A stretch of 20,167 nt of DNA from a gamma proteobacterium symbiont of Lucinoma myriamae (GTDB lineage Bacteria > Pseudomonadota > Gammaproteobacteria > GRL18). The translations under genes and the position numbers were made by a program. The first letter of the stretch is position 1. Each line of letters starts with the position of its first letter. The notes beneath the pieces were generated by a model that ran no database searches, was not told the origin of the DNA, and saw only the letters and a list, made by a program, of their open reading frames with translations. The stretch is from the NCBI GenBank assembly GCA_025655635.1, contig JAHXIM010000419.1:1-20167 (forward strand), in the 5' to 3' direction. This document shows positions 1 through 7,925 of the stretch, piece by piece.

Positions 1-2
1 GC

Positions 3-1187
3 TCCAGCCTAGAGAAAAACAGTTCAATTATGAGAAGTTTGGTGCTGGATATTATGTCGTTGCATGGGCTACTGCGTTTTTTAGGTTCAATGCTGGCAAA
101 TATCACATCTAATATGAGTCGCCCGGATTCAGCAAAAGGTGATTTTCTGGCACAAATCAGTGCCAACCAGACGGGTGTCATTCGTTTAAATGAATTAATT
201 AAGCAATTGAATGCCGAACATTTCATTTCAGCCTTAGTGCAATTGAATGATTATGGTGAGCGTGTTGCCAGAAGTGCATTGGCAAAAGTACCCAAAGGTA
301 CTTATTGTTTTCAGGATTATATGGATGATGATGGTGCGGGACAAACAGATATTAAAATTAACGTGGCTATCCATATTAATGAGCAGGGTATTAAAGTGGA
401 TTTTACCGGAACAGAGCAACAGGTAAAAGGGAATATCAATTGCCCGCTTTCTGTCGCAGCGGCAGCGGTCTACTATGTGTTTCGCTGCTTAATGCCGGCA
501 CAAACCCCCGCCTGTGCCGGTACTTTTAGAATGATAGAACTACAGGCACCTGAAGGTTGTTTACTTAATGCCAGATATCCTGCGGCCGTTGTTGCTGCGG
601 GAAATGTTGAAACTTCGACGCGGGTTGTTGATGTGATTCTTGGTGCATTAGCGCAATCTATTGTAAAGAAGGGTAAAAAAAGCCATGATCGGTTGGCTGA
701 AATAATTCCTTCAGCCAGTTATGGTACGATGAATAATATTGCCATGGGGAGTCGGGAAATTAACAATCAATGGGATTATTATGAGACAATTGGCGGTGGT
801 CATGGAGCGAGTCAGGCTTATCCCGGATTAAGCGGTGCTCAGGCACATATGACCAATACGTTAAATACACCAATTGAATCATTAGAATACCATTATCCGT
901 TACGAGTGACTCGTTATTGTCTGCGTGAAGCATCAGGCGGTCAGGGGCTTAATGTCGGTGGAATGGGCTTGATTCGTGAAGTTGAATTTCTGCAGGCAAC
1001 ACAGATTACTCTGCTCACTGAACGTCGCCATTATGCCCCCTGGGGATTAGCCGGTGGTGAGCATGGCAAAGTGGGTGAGAATTCTCTGGATGGTGAGTTG
1101 TTAGCCGGTAAAACTTTTTTTACTGCTCAGGCGGGGCAAAAATTAACAATAAAAACGCCAGGCGGTGGTGGCTGGGGTAAGCTTTAA
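3..1187 (+). CDS. Hydantoinase B / 5-oxoprolinase family protein, 3' part (5' end outside window)
   Basis: This is the C-terminal part of an ATP-dependent hydantoinase B/oxoprolinase-type subunit. The family hydrolyses cyclic amides such as hydantoins or 5-oxoproline, usually with an HyuA partner. The frame is open from base 3, and the first ATG (base 30) is probably internal: family members are usually above 500 residues and about 395 codons are visible. Recognisable stretches are GDFLAQISANQTG, DYMDDDGAG, VDFTGTEQQVKGNIN, YETIGGGHGAS, HMTNTLNTPIESLE, LLTERRHYAPWGLAGG and a terminal PGGGGWG. All are typical of HyuB. The segment before about base 110 matches the family poorly by eye. The substrate cannot be told from this part, and any hyuA would lie to the left. 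A BON lipoprotein gene follows after 24 bases. Confidence 0.85.
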   Translation, partial: SSLEKNSSIMRSLVLDIMSLHGLLRFLGSMLANITSNMSRPDSAKGDFLAQISANQTGVIRLNELIKQLNAEHFISALVQLNDYGERVARSALAKVPKGTYCFQDYMDDDGAGQTDIKINVAIHINEQGIKVDFTGTEQQVKGNINCPLSVAAAAVYYVFRCLMPAQTPACAGTFRMIELQAPEGCLLNARYPAAVVAAGNVETSTRVVDVILGALAQSIVKKGKKSHDRLAEIIPSASYGTMNNIAMGSREINNQWDYYETIGGGHGASQAYPGLSGAQAHMTNTLNTPIESLEYHYPLRVTRYCLREASGGQGLNVGGMGLIREVEFLQATQITLLTERRHYAPWGLAGGEHGKVGENSLDGELLAGKTFFTAQAGQKLTIKTPGGGGWGKL

Positions 1188-1211
1188 TCTAACTTTTAAG
1201 CAATTTGGGAA

Positions 1212-1670
1212 ATGGGAATAATGAAGAATACGAGTATTGTAACAACGGGTTTAATCGCAGCAGTTGCTCTGACAATGTCAGCATGCAGTACTGTCAGAGA
1301 TACTACAGACTGGATTCCCGGTGTGGATAGTAATGAAGAAATAAAAACGGCAGAACAAAAAGAAATGCGTGAAGCAATAGAGAGAGAACGAGAGCTTTAT
1401 GCAGACAAGAATGCCTTTGCTCCAATCAGTCGTACTGCGTCAGAGGCTGATGCTCGAATCAGCGTGCAGATCAGTCAGAAATATGCTGAAGCAGAAGCAA
1501 TCAATCCTGAAGATATTGGTATTGAAGTGAATGCCGGTGTGGTGACACTGACGGGCAATGTCAGTTCAAATGACAATGCAGTGAGCGTGATTGCTATTGC
1601 AAAAAATACTCAGGGTGTTTCCCGGGTGATTTCTAAATTGGTAGTGATTAACGCCAGACCGCAAGAGTAA
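1212..1670 (+). CDS. BON-domain lipoprotein
   Basis: A small envelope lipoprotein of 152 residues. The N-terminus has a basic start, a hydrophobic stretch (about residues 9-22) and a lipobox MSAC with Cys25 as the likely lipidated residue. A polar linker follows. A single BON domain covers about residues 80-150, visible as DARISVQISQKY, then the IEVNAGVVTLTGNVSS strand pattern, then GVSRVISKLVV. BON domains bind membranes or peptidoglycan-associated partners (OsmY, DolP and similar proteins); with one BON domain this is not a DolP-type double-BON protein. An in-frame ATG at 1221 is an alternative start and would give a more ordinary MKN signal-peptide N-terminus; purine-rich GGGA precedes both. 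The substrate or partner is unknown. Confidence 0.8.
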   Translation: MGIMKNTSIVTTGLIAAVALTMSACSTVRDTTDWIPGVDSNEEIKTAEQKEMREAIERERELYADKNAFAPISRTASEADARISVQISQKYAEAEAINPEDIGIEVNAGVVTLTGNVSSNDNAVSVIAIAKNTQGVSRVISKLVVINARPQE

Positions 1671-1715
1671 AAAGCTTCAGTTTTAATGATTACATAATAA
1701 GAAAAAGGTTTAATT

Positions 1716-3527
1716 ATGTGTGGTATCTGTGGTGATTATCATTTTGATGGTTCAAAGCCCGATCTGAATGTTATTGACAATATGTTGCAGAAACTGGAAC
1801 GCCGTGGTCCGGATAATAAAGGCGTGTTTCATGAAGGCTCCATAGCCCTTGGGCATCGAAGACTCTCTATTATTGATTTGTCAGAACGTTCCAATCAGCC
1901 AATGGTAGATAATGAACTTCAACTTGCTCTGGTTTTTAACGGCACTATCTATAATTATCCTGAATTACGCTCAGAGTTAACAGGCAAAGGGTATCATTTT
2001 TTTTCTGATGGTGATTCTGAGGTGATCCTCAAAGCCTATGCACATTGGGGTGAACAATGCGTTGAACGACTGCACGGCATGTTTGCTTTTGCCATTTTAG
2101 ATTTACGTGATTATAGTTTATTTGCTGCCCGTGATCGTCTGGGCATTAAACCGTTTTATTATAGTCTGGATAATAATCGTTTTGTCTTTGCTTCTAATAT
2201 GCAGGCCCTGTTGGCCGCAGGGCATATCAATACAGAAATTAATCCTGTTGGTTTACATCATCAGCTCACATTACATGCGGTAATACCTGCTCCGGATACT
2301 ATCCTTGAAGGAATAAAAAAACTAGCTCCGGGCACTACGATTAAAATTGATGCTAATGGTGGAATGCAGCACCATAGATACTGGCACCTTAAAGCGAATC
2401 GTGATCCTGCCAAAGCAGACTGGAATGAAGCTGACTGGACCGAAGCGATTCACGACAGCTTAATGGATGCGGTAAAAAAACGTTTAACAGTCGCCGATGT
2501 ACCGGTCGGTGTGCTGCTCTCCGGTGGTCTGGATTCCAGTTTGTTAGTGGCTTTGCTGGCCGAAGCAGGTGTTAATAATATCCGTACATTTTCTATCGGT
2601 TTTAATGATATCGGTGACGAGCAGGGCAGTGAATTTGAATACAGTGATCAAGTCGTTGAACGCTATAACACCATTCATCATAAGTACATGATCCCTAATC
2701 AGTCGGTGCTGGAGCGCTTACCTGAAGCCATTACCCATATGGCTGAACCGATGGTTGGTCAGGACGCCGTGGCATTTTACCTGCTGTCAGAAAAAGTATC
2801 ACAGGAAGTCAAAGTGGTACAAAGTGGTCAAGGTGCCGATGAAGTTTTTGCTGGATACTTCTGGTATCCAAAAATGGCTGAAGCTGCCAGTGCCAGAGAT
2901 CGTCGTAAAAAGGGCAGTGAAGTTGACTGCTTTGCACCCTATTATTTTGATCGTCATCATGATGAATTTTTACAGGCAGTCAAACAGCGTTATCACGGCA
3001 AGGATCATACCAGTGAACTGGTTAATGATTTACTGACAGCGCCTTATGCCGATGATTATTTAGATAAAGTATTGCGCATGGATACCACGACATTGATTGT
3101 CGATGATCCGGTTAAACGGGTAGATAATATGACCATGGCCTGGGGCCTGGAGGCCAGAGTCCCCTTTTTAGATCACAAACTGGTTGAACTGGCGGCACAG
3201 ATGCCTTCTCAATACAAAATCGGTCAGCAGGGTGCTAAACATATGCTAAAAACCATCGCCCGGGGGAAAATTCCCGATGCGGTGATTGATCGTCCCAAGG
3301 GCTATTTCCCCATGCCGGCATTAAAATATGTACGCGGTGAATTTTTGGACATGATGACCGATGTACTGACTTCTCAGCGCTGTCGGGAACGGGGCGTTTT
3401 TGAGCCGGCCTATATTCAACGACTGTTAAAAAATCCAGAAGCCGAAGAAAATATGACACGCCTGCAAGGCAGCAAACTCTGGCATATGGCACTTTTAGAA
3501 ATGTGGCTGCAGACGCATGTTAATTAA
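1716..3527 (+). CDS. N-acetylglutaminylglutamine amidotransferase (asparagine synthase-like)
   Basis: A glutamine-dependent amidotransferase of 603 residues from the asparagine synthase superfamily. In the NAGGN pathway this enzyme amidates the dipeptide to give the osmoprotectant N-acetylglutaminylglutamine amide. The sequence begins MCGICG, so Cys2 becomes the N-terminal nucleophile of the class II glutaminase domain (about residues 2-215; RRGPDNKG, HRRLSIIDLS, FNGTIYNY). The ATP pyrophosphatase loop SGGLDS is at residues 269-274, followed by SGQGADEVFAGY and RVDNMTMAWGLEARVPFLDH. I prefer the NAGGN subtype over AsnB because of the overall resemblance, for example YWYP-type residues after the GADE loop, MAEPMVGQDAVAFYLLSE and HAVIPAPDTILEG. 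A good AAGG ribosome site (1705-1708) precedes the ATG by 7 bases. The usual partners (the NAGGN synthase/acetyltransferase and the M42-type peptidase) are not adjacent. Confidence 0.85.
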   Translation: MCGICGDYHFDGSKPDLNVIDNMLQKLERRGPDNKGVFHEGSIALGHRRLSIIDLSERSNQPMVDNELQLALVFNGTIYNYPELRSELTGKGYHFFSDGDSEVILKAYAHWGEQCVERLHGMFAFAILDLRDYSLFAARDRLGIKPFYYSLDNNRFVFASNMQALLAAGHINTEINPVGLHHQLTLHAVIPAPDTILEGIKKLAPGTTIKIDANGGMQHHRYWHLKANRDPAKADWNEADWTEAIHDSLMDAVKKRLTVADVPVGVLLSGGLDSSLLVALLAEAGVNNIRTFSIGFNDIGDEQGSEFEYSDQVVERYNTIHHKYMIPNQSVLERLPEAITHMAEPMVGQDAVAFYLLSEKVSQEVKVVQSGQGADEVFAGYFWYPKMAEAASARDRRKKGSEVDCFAPYYFDRHHDEFLQAVKQRYHGKDHTSELVNDLLTAPYADDYLDKVLRMDTTTLIVDDPVKRVDNMTMAWGLEARVPFLDHKLVELAAQMPSQYKIGQQGAKHMLKTIARGKIPDAVIDRPKGYFPMPALKYVRGEFLDMMTDVLTSQRCRERGVFEPAYIQRLLKNPEAEENMTRLQGSKLWHMALLEMWLQTHVN

Positions 3528-3540
3528 TTTAGCTCAAAGT

Positions 3541-3564
3541 TACTCTTGAAATAACTCTTGAAAT
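3541..3564 (+). repeat. Two-copy 12-bp tandem repeat upstream of grxD
   Basis: The unit (T/A)ACTCTTGAAAT occurs twice head to tail at 3541-3552 and 3553-3564, differing only in the first base. It lies just after the amidotransferase stop codon and before the likely grxD promoter. It may be a replication-slippage duplication; a regulatory role is not evident. Confidence 0.6.
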
Positions 3565-3598
3565 CAAAGAAGACTACCCCTATATCAGAATTAACTTA

Positions 3599-3626
3599 TT
3601 GAAATAGTCAACTTTAAAACTAACAT
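3599..3626 (+). promoter_or_regulatory. Possible sigma-70 promoter for grxD
   Basis: A TTGAAA -35-like box (3599-3604) is separated by 16 bases from a TAACAT -10-like box (3621-3626), about 27 bases before the grxD start codon. Both boxes match the consensus in four positions, so this is only a candidate. It would allow grxD to be expressed separately from the upstream amidotransferase gene. Confidence 0.3.
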
Positions 3627-3652
3627 TTTTAACAACGAATGAGGCCAGAGCT

Positions 3653-3979
3653 ATGGACGTTATGCAACGTATTGATGATGCAGTAAAAAGTAATCCTGTT
3701 GTGATTTTTATGAAAGGCACACCACAAATGCCATCTTGCGGATTTTCTGCCCGTGCTGCAGAAGCGCTGATAAGCACTGGTGTTGAGTTTTCTTATGTCA
3801 ATGTATTAACCGATCCAGAGATTTTTGAAAACCTGCCTCGTTATGCTGACTGGCCGACATTTCCACAAATATACATCAACCATGAATTAACCGGTGGTGG
3901 TGATATTATTCTTGAAATGATGCAGAACGGTCAACTTAAAGGCGTTTGTGAAGAAGCGGTTGCTGCAGATAAGGCATAA
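3653..3979 (+). CDS. grxD: Monothiol glutaredoxin, Grx4 type (CGFS)
   Basis: A cytoplasmic monothiol glutaredoxin of 108 residues, the usual length for GrxD. These proteins bind a [2Fe-2S] cluster with glutathione as dimers or with BolA-type partners, and deliver or sense Fe-S clusters. The active site is KGTPQMPSCGFS with the single Cys29. Further conserved elements are WPTFPQIYINHELTGGGDI (cis-proline TFPQ and the glutathione-binding GG). The start is supported by GAGG at 3641-3644, 8 bases before the ATG. The gene stands alone on the plus strand and is followed by a strong hairpin terminator. Confidence 0.95.
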   Translation: MDVMQRIDDAVKSNPVVIFMKGTPQMPSCGFSARAAEALISTGVEFSYVNVLTDPEIFENLPRYADWPTFPQIYINHELTGGGDIILEMMQNGQLKGVCEEAVAADKA

Positions 3980-4004
3980 TTTATAGCTTCAATACTGCAC
4001 CAAT

Positions 4005-4047
4005 AAAAAGCCGGGAGACAAATTCTATTTTGTTTCCCGGCTTTTTT
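4005..4047. terminator. Bidirectional intrinsic terminator between grxD and the SYLF gene
   Basis: AGCCGGGA at 4009-4016 pairs with TCCCGGCT at 4035-4042. The stem continues inward through GACAAA / TTTGTT (with one G-T pair) to a six-base loop at 4023-4028. It is flanked by A residues on the left and six T residues on the right, so it can end transcription from both convergent genes. Confidence 0.9.
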
Positions 4048-4066
4048 GTATTAATTATCGTCAGTC

Positions 4067-4576
4067 CTATTCTTTTGCTTCATAAGAAAACTTTTGTCCG
4101 CCAACACTCGCTGCGGCCATCAAGCCACCCTTATAATCGGTAAAAATAGCAATTCCGTCGGAATATTTTGTTTGTGATGCAACGCCTTTTTTTGCTGCAA
4201 CAGCAGAGGCTTGAGCTCCCACTTCATAATTACCCTTGATAAAATCATCATAAGCGGCTTTATTCTGGAAAAAGATAATTTCACTATAGGCTTCGGCTCC
4301 TGCCTGCCAGCCGACACTGACCTGAGTCATTTTTGTTGTACCAGTGACAACACCGTCACCATGTGCTCCGCCAATAATAAAACCTGCTTTACCAATGGTT
4401 GGAAACACAGCATAGCCATAGGCTTGCTTGAAAAAATTATCCAGTGATTTATCTTTGTTGGAGAAATGCGCCACAGTTTCATTGGCTTTTAATTCAGCAT
4501 TGGCATCCCATGCCCATACATCAGTAATAGTAAGCAGTAATAAACTACACAGCAATGCGGTTAGTGTTTTTTTCAT
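4067..4576 (-). CDS. Secreted SYLF-domain (YSC84-like) lipid-binding protein
   Basis: A 169-residue exported protein of the SYLF/YSC84 family, whose members elsewhere bind phosphoinositides or other lipids. Its bacterial role is largely undefined. A signal peptide (MKK, hydrophobic residues 5-18, VWA cleavage site after Ala22) points to the periplasm or secretion. The mature part shows FFKQAYGYAVFPTIGKAGFI, GGAHGDGVV, SVGWQAGAEAYSEIIFF and DGIAIFTDYKGGLMAAASVGGQKF, which are hallmarks of the family. The ribosome site AAGGA (complement of 4585-4589) lies 8 bases before the start. The gene converges with grxD and shares its terminator. It points the same way as the zinc-ribbon gene 107 bases upstream, but it could have its own promoter. 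Confidence 0.88.
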   Translation of the reverse strand: MKKTLTALLCSLLLLTITDVWAWDANAELKANETVAHFSNKDKSLDNFFKQAYGYAVFPTIGKAGFIIGGAHGDGVVTGTTKMTQVSVGWQAGAEAYSEIIFFQNKAAYDDFIKGNYEVGAQASAVAAKKGVASQTKYSDGIAIFTDYKGGLMAAASVGGQKFSYEAKE

Positions 4577-4683
4577 TTTAAAAATCCTTACTAAAATCTA
4601 ATATTGATCACAGTAGCGGGTAAAACTTATGAATGAATAAAATGCTTATTAATCTACCAGTACGTTGGTCTGCTCTGAGTTTA

Positions 4684-5214
4684 TCAATTATCCCCAATTC
4701 GCTTAAATTCCGTGTGATGGCAGGATGGGCAGGGTGGAATTCGTCCGGCCTTGTGAAAGTGCAGCTCTTTGCCGCATTCTTTGCAAACGAGAGTGCCAAT
4801 GCTGGTGACTTCTCCAGTGTGCCACTCATTTGCCATTTCTTTCAGGTGATCCAGCTCAAGACGAGTCTGATCTGCCATATTGGAGAAAACGGAAAGTAGT
4901 TTATCTTCAACCTGATGCAAGTCAAATTCTAACCATTCCTGAAAGCTCTTATTTTCAACTTCCATTTTGCTGGCGGCATCATGCAGGTCGCGCTTGACGT
5001 AGCGAGACACCATATCAATTTCTTCTTTACTCCAGTCTTTCAGTTCAGATAAAAATTCTTCGGCATCTTTAACACCGTTAATGATCATAGGTCCTGCAGT
5101 TTCATCGGCTTTTTCAGTCCACTCTGAAAGCTTGTCCAGCATGGTGTTATAACCTTTAACTAACTTATCGGTTGCACCTTCAAAGCTGTTTTTTTTATCA
5201 GTATCCTGGCTCAT
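4684..5214 (-). CDS. YbeL/DUF1451-type zinc-ribbon protein
   Basis: A 176-residue cytoplasmic protein with no signal peptide. Residues 1-130 are highly charged and helical (LSEWTEKADETAGPMIINGVKDAEEFLSE, given here in part). A C-terminal zinc ribbon follows, with Cys144, Cys147, Cys162 and Cys165 in CKEC and CPSC knuckles. This layout is that of the DUF1451/YbeL family, whose function is unknown. Its divergent position next to leuS matches the ybeL-leuS arrangement of Escherichia coli and supports the assignment. The ribosome site AAGGA sits 7 bases before the ATG. A TATACT box on the minus strand (complement of 5275-5280) is a possible -10 element. Confidence 0.88.
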   Translation of the reverse strand: MSQDTDKKNSFEGATDKLVKGYNTMLDKLSEWTEKADETAGPMIINGVKDAEEFLSELKDWSKEEIDMVSRYVKRDLHDAASKMEVENKSFQEWLEFDLHQVEDKLLSVFSNMADQTRLELDHLKEMANEWHTGEVTSIGTLVCKECGKELHFHKAGRIPPCPSCHHTEFKRIGDN

Positions 5215-5312
5215 AAGTATATCCTTTGCAATAGAGTTTAAGTCTGGATCAGGTTTTAAATTATCCCTAAGTTAAGTATAGCTTAAAATGGAATTACTTG
5301 AAGAAAAAATAA

Positions 5313-5321
5313 TGTTACAAT
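5313..5321 (+). promoter_or_regulatory. Possible extended -10 promoter for leuS
   Basis: TGTTACAAT fits an extended -10 element (TGn followed by TACAAT, five of six matches). No good -35 box lies at 16-18 bases upstream, which is tolerated for extended -10 promoters. It would give a leader of about 100 bases before leuS. Confidence 0.4.
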
Positions 5322-5386
5322 TTCGTGCTTTATTCATCGTTCGGGTACCGCTAAAGAACGTTACAGGGCTGTGTACTAAAGATCAG

Positions 5387-5392
5387 TATAAT
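5387..5392 (+). promoter_or_regulatory. Possible second leuS -10 box
   Basis: A perfect TATAAT lies 34 bases before the leuS start codon, but no recognisable -35 box stands at the right distance. It may be a second start site or a chance match. Confidence 0.3.
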
Positions 5393-5426
5393 CAATATCA
5401 AAATTGAGACCAGGGAACCAAAATCA

Positions 5427-7901
5427 ATGAGTCAGGCGTATAACCCAAAGCAGATTGAGCTCGAAGCGCAACACTATTGGGAAGAAAACAGATGTTTTAA
5501 TGTCACAGAAGATGAGAGCAAAGAAAAATACTATTGTCTCTCCATGTTCCCTTATCCCAGTGGGCAGCTCCATATGGGACATGTACGCAATTATTCTATT
5601 GGTGATGTACTGTCACGTTTTATGCGTATGCAGGGTAAAAATGTCCTGCAGCCTATGGGCTGGGATGCCTTTGGCCTGCCTGCTGAAAATGCCGCCATGA
5701 AACACAAGGTTGCACCAAGTAAATGGACTCGTGAAAACATCGCTTATATGCGTGAGCAATTAAAACGTCTGGGTTTTGGTTATGACTGGGAACGGGAAGT
5801 GGCCACCTGTGAACCTGAATATTATCGTTGGGAACAATGGTTATTCACCCGTTTATTTGAAAAAGGTGTGGTCTATAAAAAGAACGCTATAGTCAACTGG
5901 GATCCCGTCGACCAAACCGTATTGGCCAATGAACAGGTGATTGACGGCCGTGGCTGGCGTTCTGATGCACTGGTTGAACGTAGAGAAATTCCTCAGTGGT
6001 TTTTAAAGATCACTGATTATGCCGAAGAGCTGTTACAGGATCTGGATCAACTTGATGGCTGGCCTGAACAGGTTCGTACCATGCAGAAGAACTGGATTGG
6101 TCGCTCCGAGGGTGCAGAAATCAGCTTTGATGTGGTTGGTTCCAGTGATGTGATTAAAGTCTTTACCACTCGCCCGGATACTCTAATGGGGGTGAGCTAT
6201 GTCGCAGTAGCGGCAGAACATCCGCTCAGTCTTAAAATGGCTGAAAATAATAAACAATTACAGGACTTTATTGCTGAAGCCAAGGTGATGTCTACTGCTG
6301 AAGCAGACATGGAAACCATGGAAAAGAAAGGCATGGATATTGGTCTTAAAGCTATTCATCCTATTACCGGTGAACAAGTACCTGTCTTTACTGCTAATTT
6401 TGTTTTAATGGCTTATGGTGAAGGAGCGGTCATGTCCGTGCCTGCTCATGATCAGCGTGATTATGAATTTGCCAAAAAATATGATATCCCCATTCGCCAG
6501 GTGATTGCTCCTGCTGGTGAAGAAGAGGCTAATCTGGAGCTGCAGGCTTTTACAGAAAAAGGTGTATTAGTTAATTCTGCAGAGTTTGATGGATTAAGTT
6601 CGCTTGAAGCCACGGTTAAAATACCAGAAGCACTGGAAAAATTATCCAAAGGTAAAAAACGAGTTCAATATCGTTTACGTGACTGGGGTGTTTCACGACA
6701 GCGCTATTGGGGAACTCCTATCCCTATTATCAATTGCCCTGAGTGTGGTTCTTTACCTGTTCCGGAAGAAGATTTACCGGTGAAGTTGCCGCTTGATGTG
6801 GTCATTACTGGAGAAGGTTCACCCATTAAGAGCATGCCGGAGTTTTATCAGTGCCAGTGTCCTAAATGTGGTGTAGATGCAGAGCGTGAAACTGATACTT
6901 TTGATACTTTTATGGAATCTTCCTGGTATTATGCGCGTTATTGCTCACCGGGTAATGATTCTGCCATGCTGGATGAACGAGCTAACTATTGGGCTCCAGT
7001 GGATCAATATATTGGCGGTATTGAACATGCTATTTTGCATCTTCTTTATTCACGTTTTTTTCATAAATTAATGCGCGATGAAGGTCTGGTACAAGGTGAT
7101 GAACCGTTTAAAAATCTTCTGACACAAGGCATGGTGCTTAAGGATGGTGCCAAAATGTCGAAGTCAAAAGGTAATACGGTTGATCCGCAGGGCATTATTG
7201 ATCAATATGGTGCTGATACCGCACGTTTATTTATGATGTATGCCGCGCCGCCGGAACAATCCCTGGAATGGTCTGATAGTGGTGTTGAAGGTCAGTTTAA
7301 ATACCTGAAACGTTTGTGGAAAACGGTTATGGAACATGTGGCTCTGAATGAAACGCATGGTGAAATTGCAGCGCTTGATGTGGCACAACTGGATAAAGAA
7401 GGGAAAAAACTGCGTCATAAACTGCATCAGACCATAAACTCGGTCGGTGATGACATTGGCCGCCGTCATACCTTTAATACTGCCATTGCAAAAATGCGTG
7501 AATTATTCAATATGATGGAAAAAATGTCTGCTTCTCTGGAAGCATCCGGGCAGGGCAGGGCATTAAAACAGAATGTGCTGGAACATGTTCTATTGATGCT
7601 GTCACCGATTATTCCACATATTACTCATCAATTGTGGCATGAGTTAGGGCATGAAGGGGCAATAGTGAATGAATTATGGCCTGAGGTCGATGAATCAGCA
7701 CTGGTTGAAGATTCAATCCAGTACATTGTCCAGATTAACGGTAAACTACGGGATAAAATAGAAGTCTCAGCTGATGCCGATAAAGAAAGCATCGAAAAGC
7801 TGGCACTGGCAAGCGCAGGTGCGATACGAAATATAGAAGGTAAAACAGTGAGAAAAGTCATTGTCGTACCAGGAAAACTGGTTAACATTGTTGCCAATTA
7901 G
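5427..7901 (+). CDS. leuS: Leucyl-tRNA synthetase
   Basis: A class Ia aminoacyl-tRNA synthetase of 824 residues that charges tRNA-Leu in the cytoplasm. The HIGH-type signature is HMGH at residues 49-52 (SGQLHMGHVRNY). The KMSKS loop is at residues 576-580. The CP1 editing domain shows TTRPDTLMGVSYVAVAAEHP and YGEGAVMSVPAHDQRDYEFA. Two Cys pairs (CPECG and CPKCG) flank a zinc-domain segment before ETDTFDTFMESSWYYARY. The path from GMVLKDG straight into KMSKSKGNT shows that the leucine-specific insertion seen in E. coli LeuRS is absent, which explains the shorter length. The start is supported by AGGGA at 5412-5416. It is the first gene of the long co-directional run ending with nit. Confidence 0.98.
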   Translation: MSQAYNPKQIELEAQHYWEENRCFNVTEDESKEKYYCLSMFPYPSGQLHMGHVRNYSIGDVLSRFMRMQGKNVLQPMGWDAFGLPAENAAMKHKVAPSKWTRENIAYMREQLKRLGFGYDWEREVATCEPEYYRWEQWLFTRLFEKGVVYKKNAIVNWDPVDQTVLANEQVIDGRGWRSDALVERREIPQWFLKITDYAEELLQDLDQLDGWPEQVRTMQKNWIGRSEGAEISFDVVGSSDVIKVFTTRPDTLMGVSYVAVAAEHPLSLKMAENNKQLQDFIAEAKVMSTAEADMETMEKKGMDIGLKAIHPITGEQVPVFTANFVLMAYGEGAVMSVPAHDQRDYEFAKKYDIPIRQVIAPAGEEEANLELQAFTEKGVLVNSAEFDGLSSLEATVKIPEALEKLSKGKKRVQYRLRDWGVSRQRYWGTPIPIINCPECGSLPVPEEDLPVKLPLDVVITGEGSPIKSMPEFYQCQCPKCGVDAERETDTFDTFMESSWYYARYCSPGNDSAMLDERANYWAPVDQYIGGIEHAILHLLYSRFFHKLMRDEGLVQGDEPFKNLLTQGMVLKDGAKMSKSKGNTVDPQGIIDQYGADTARLFMMYAAPPEQSLEWSDSGVEGQFKYLKRLWKTVMEHVALNETHGEIAALDVAQLDKEGKKLRHKLHQTINSVGDDIGRRHTFNTAIAKMRELFNMMEKMSASLEASGQGRALKQNVLEHVLLMLSPIIPHITHQLWHELGHEGAIVNELWPEVDESALVEDSIQYIVQINGKLRDKIEVSADADKESIEKLALASAGAIRNIEGKTVRKVIVVPGKLVNIVAN

Positions 7902-7925
7902 AAAGATTGCCTATTAGGAAACACT

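Noticed and set aside
4211..4447. Plus-strand frame opposite the SYLF gene
   Set aside because: It is antisense to a gene with a clear signal peptide and family motifs, and it has no recognisable protein features.
5322..5426. Attenuator, T-box or leader peptide before leuS
   Set aside because: I find only a weak five-base-pair stem (CGTTC/GAACG), no terminator with a T-tract, no T-box motif and no leucine-rich leader frame.
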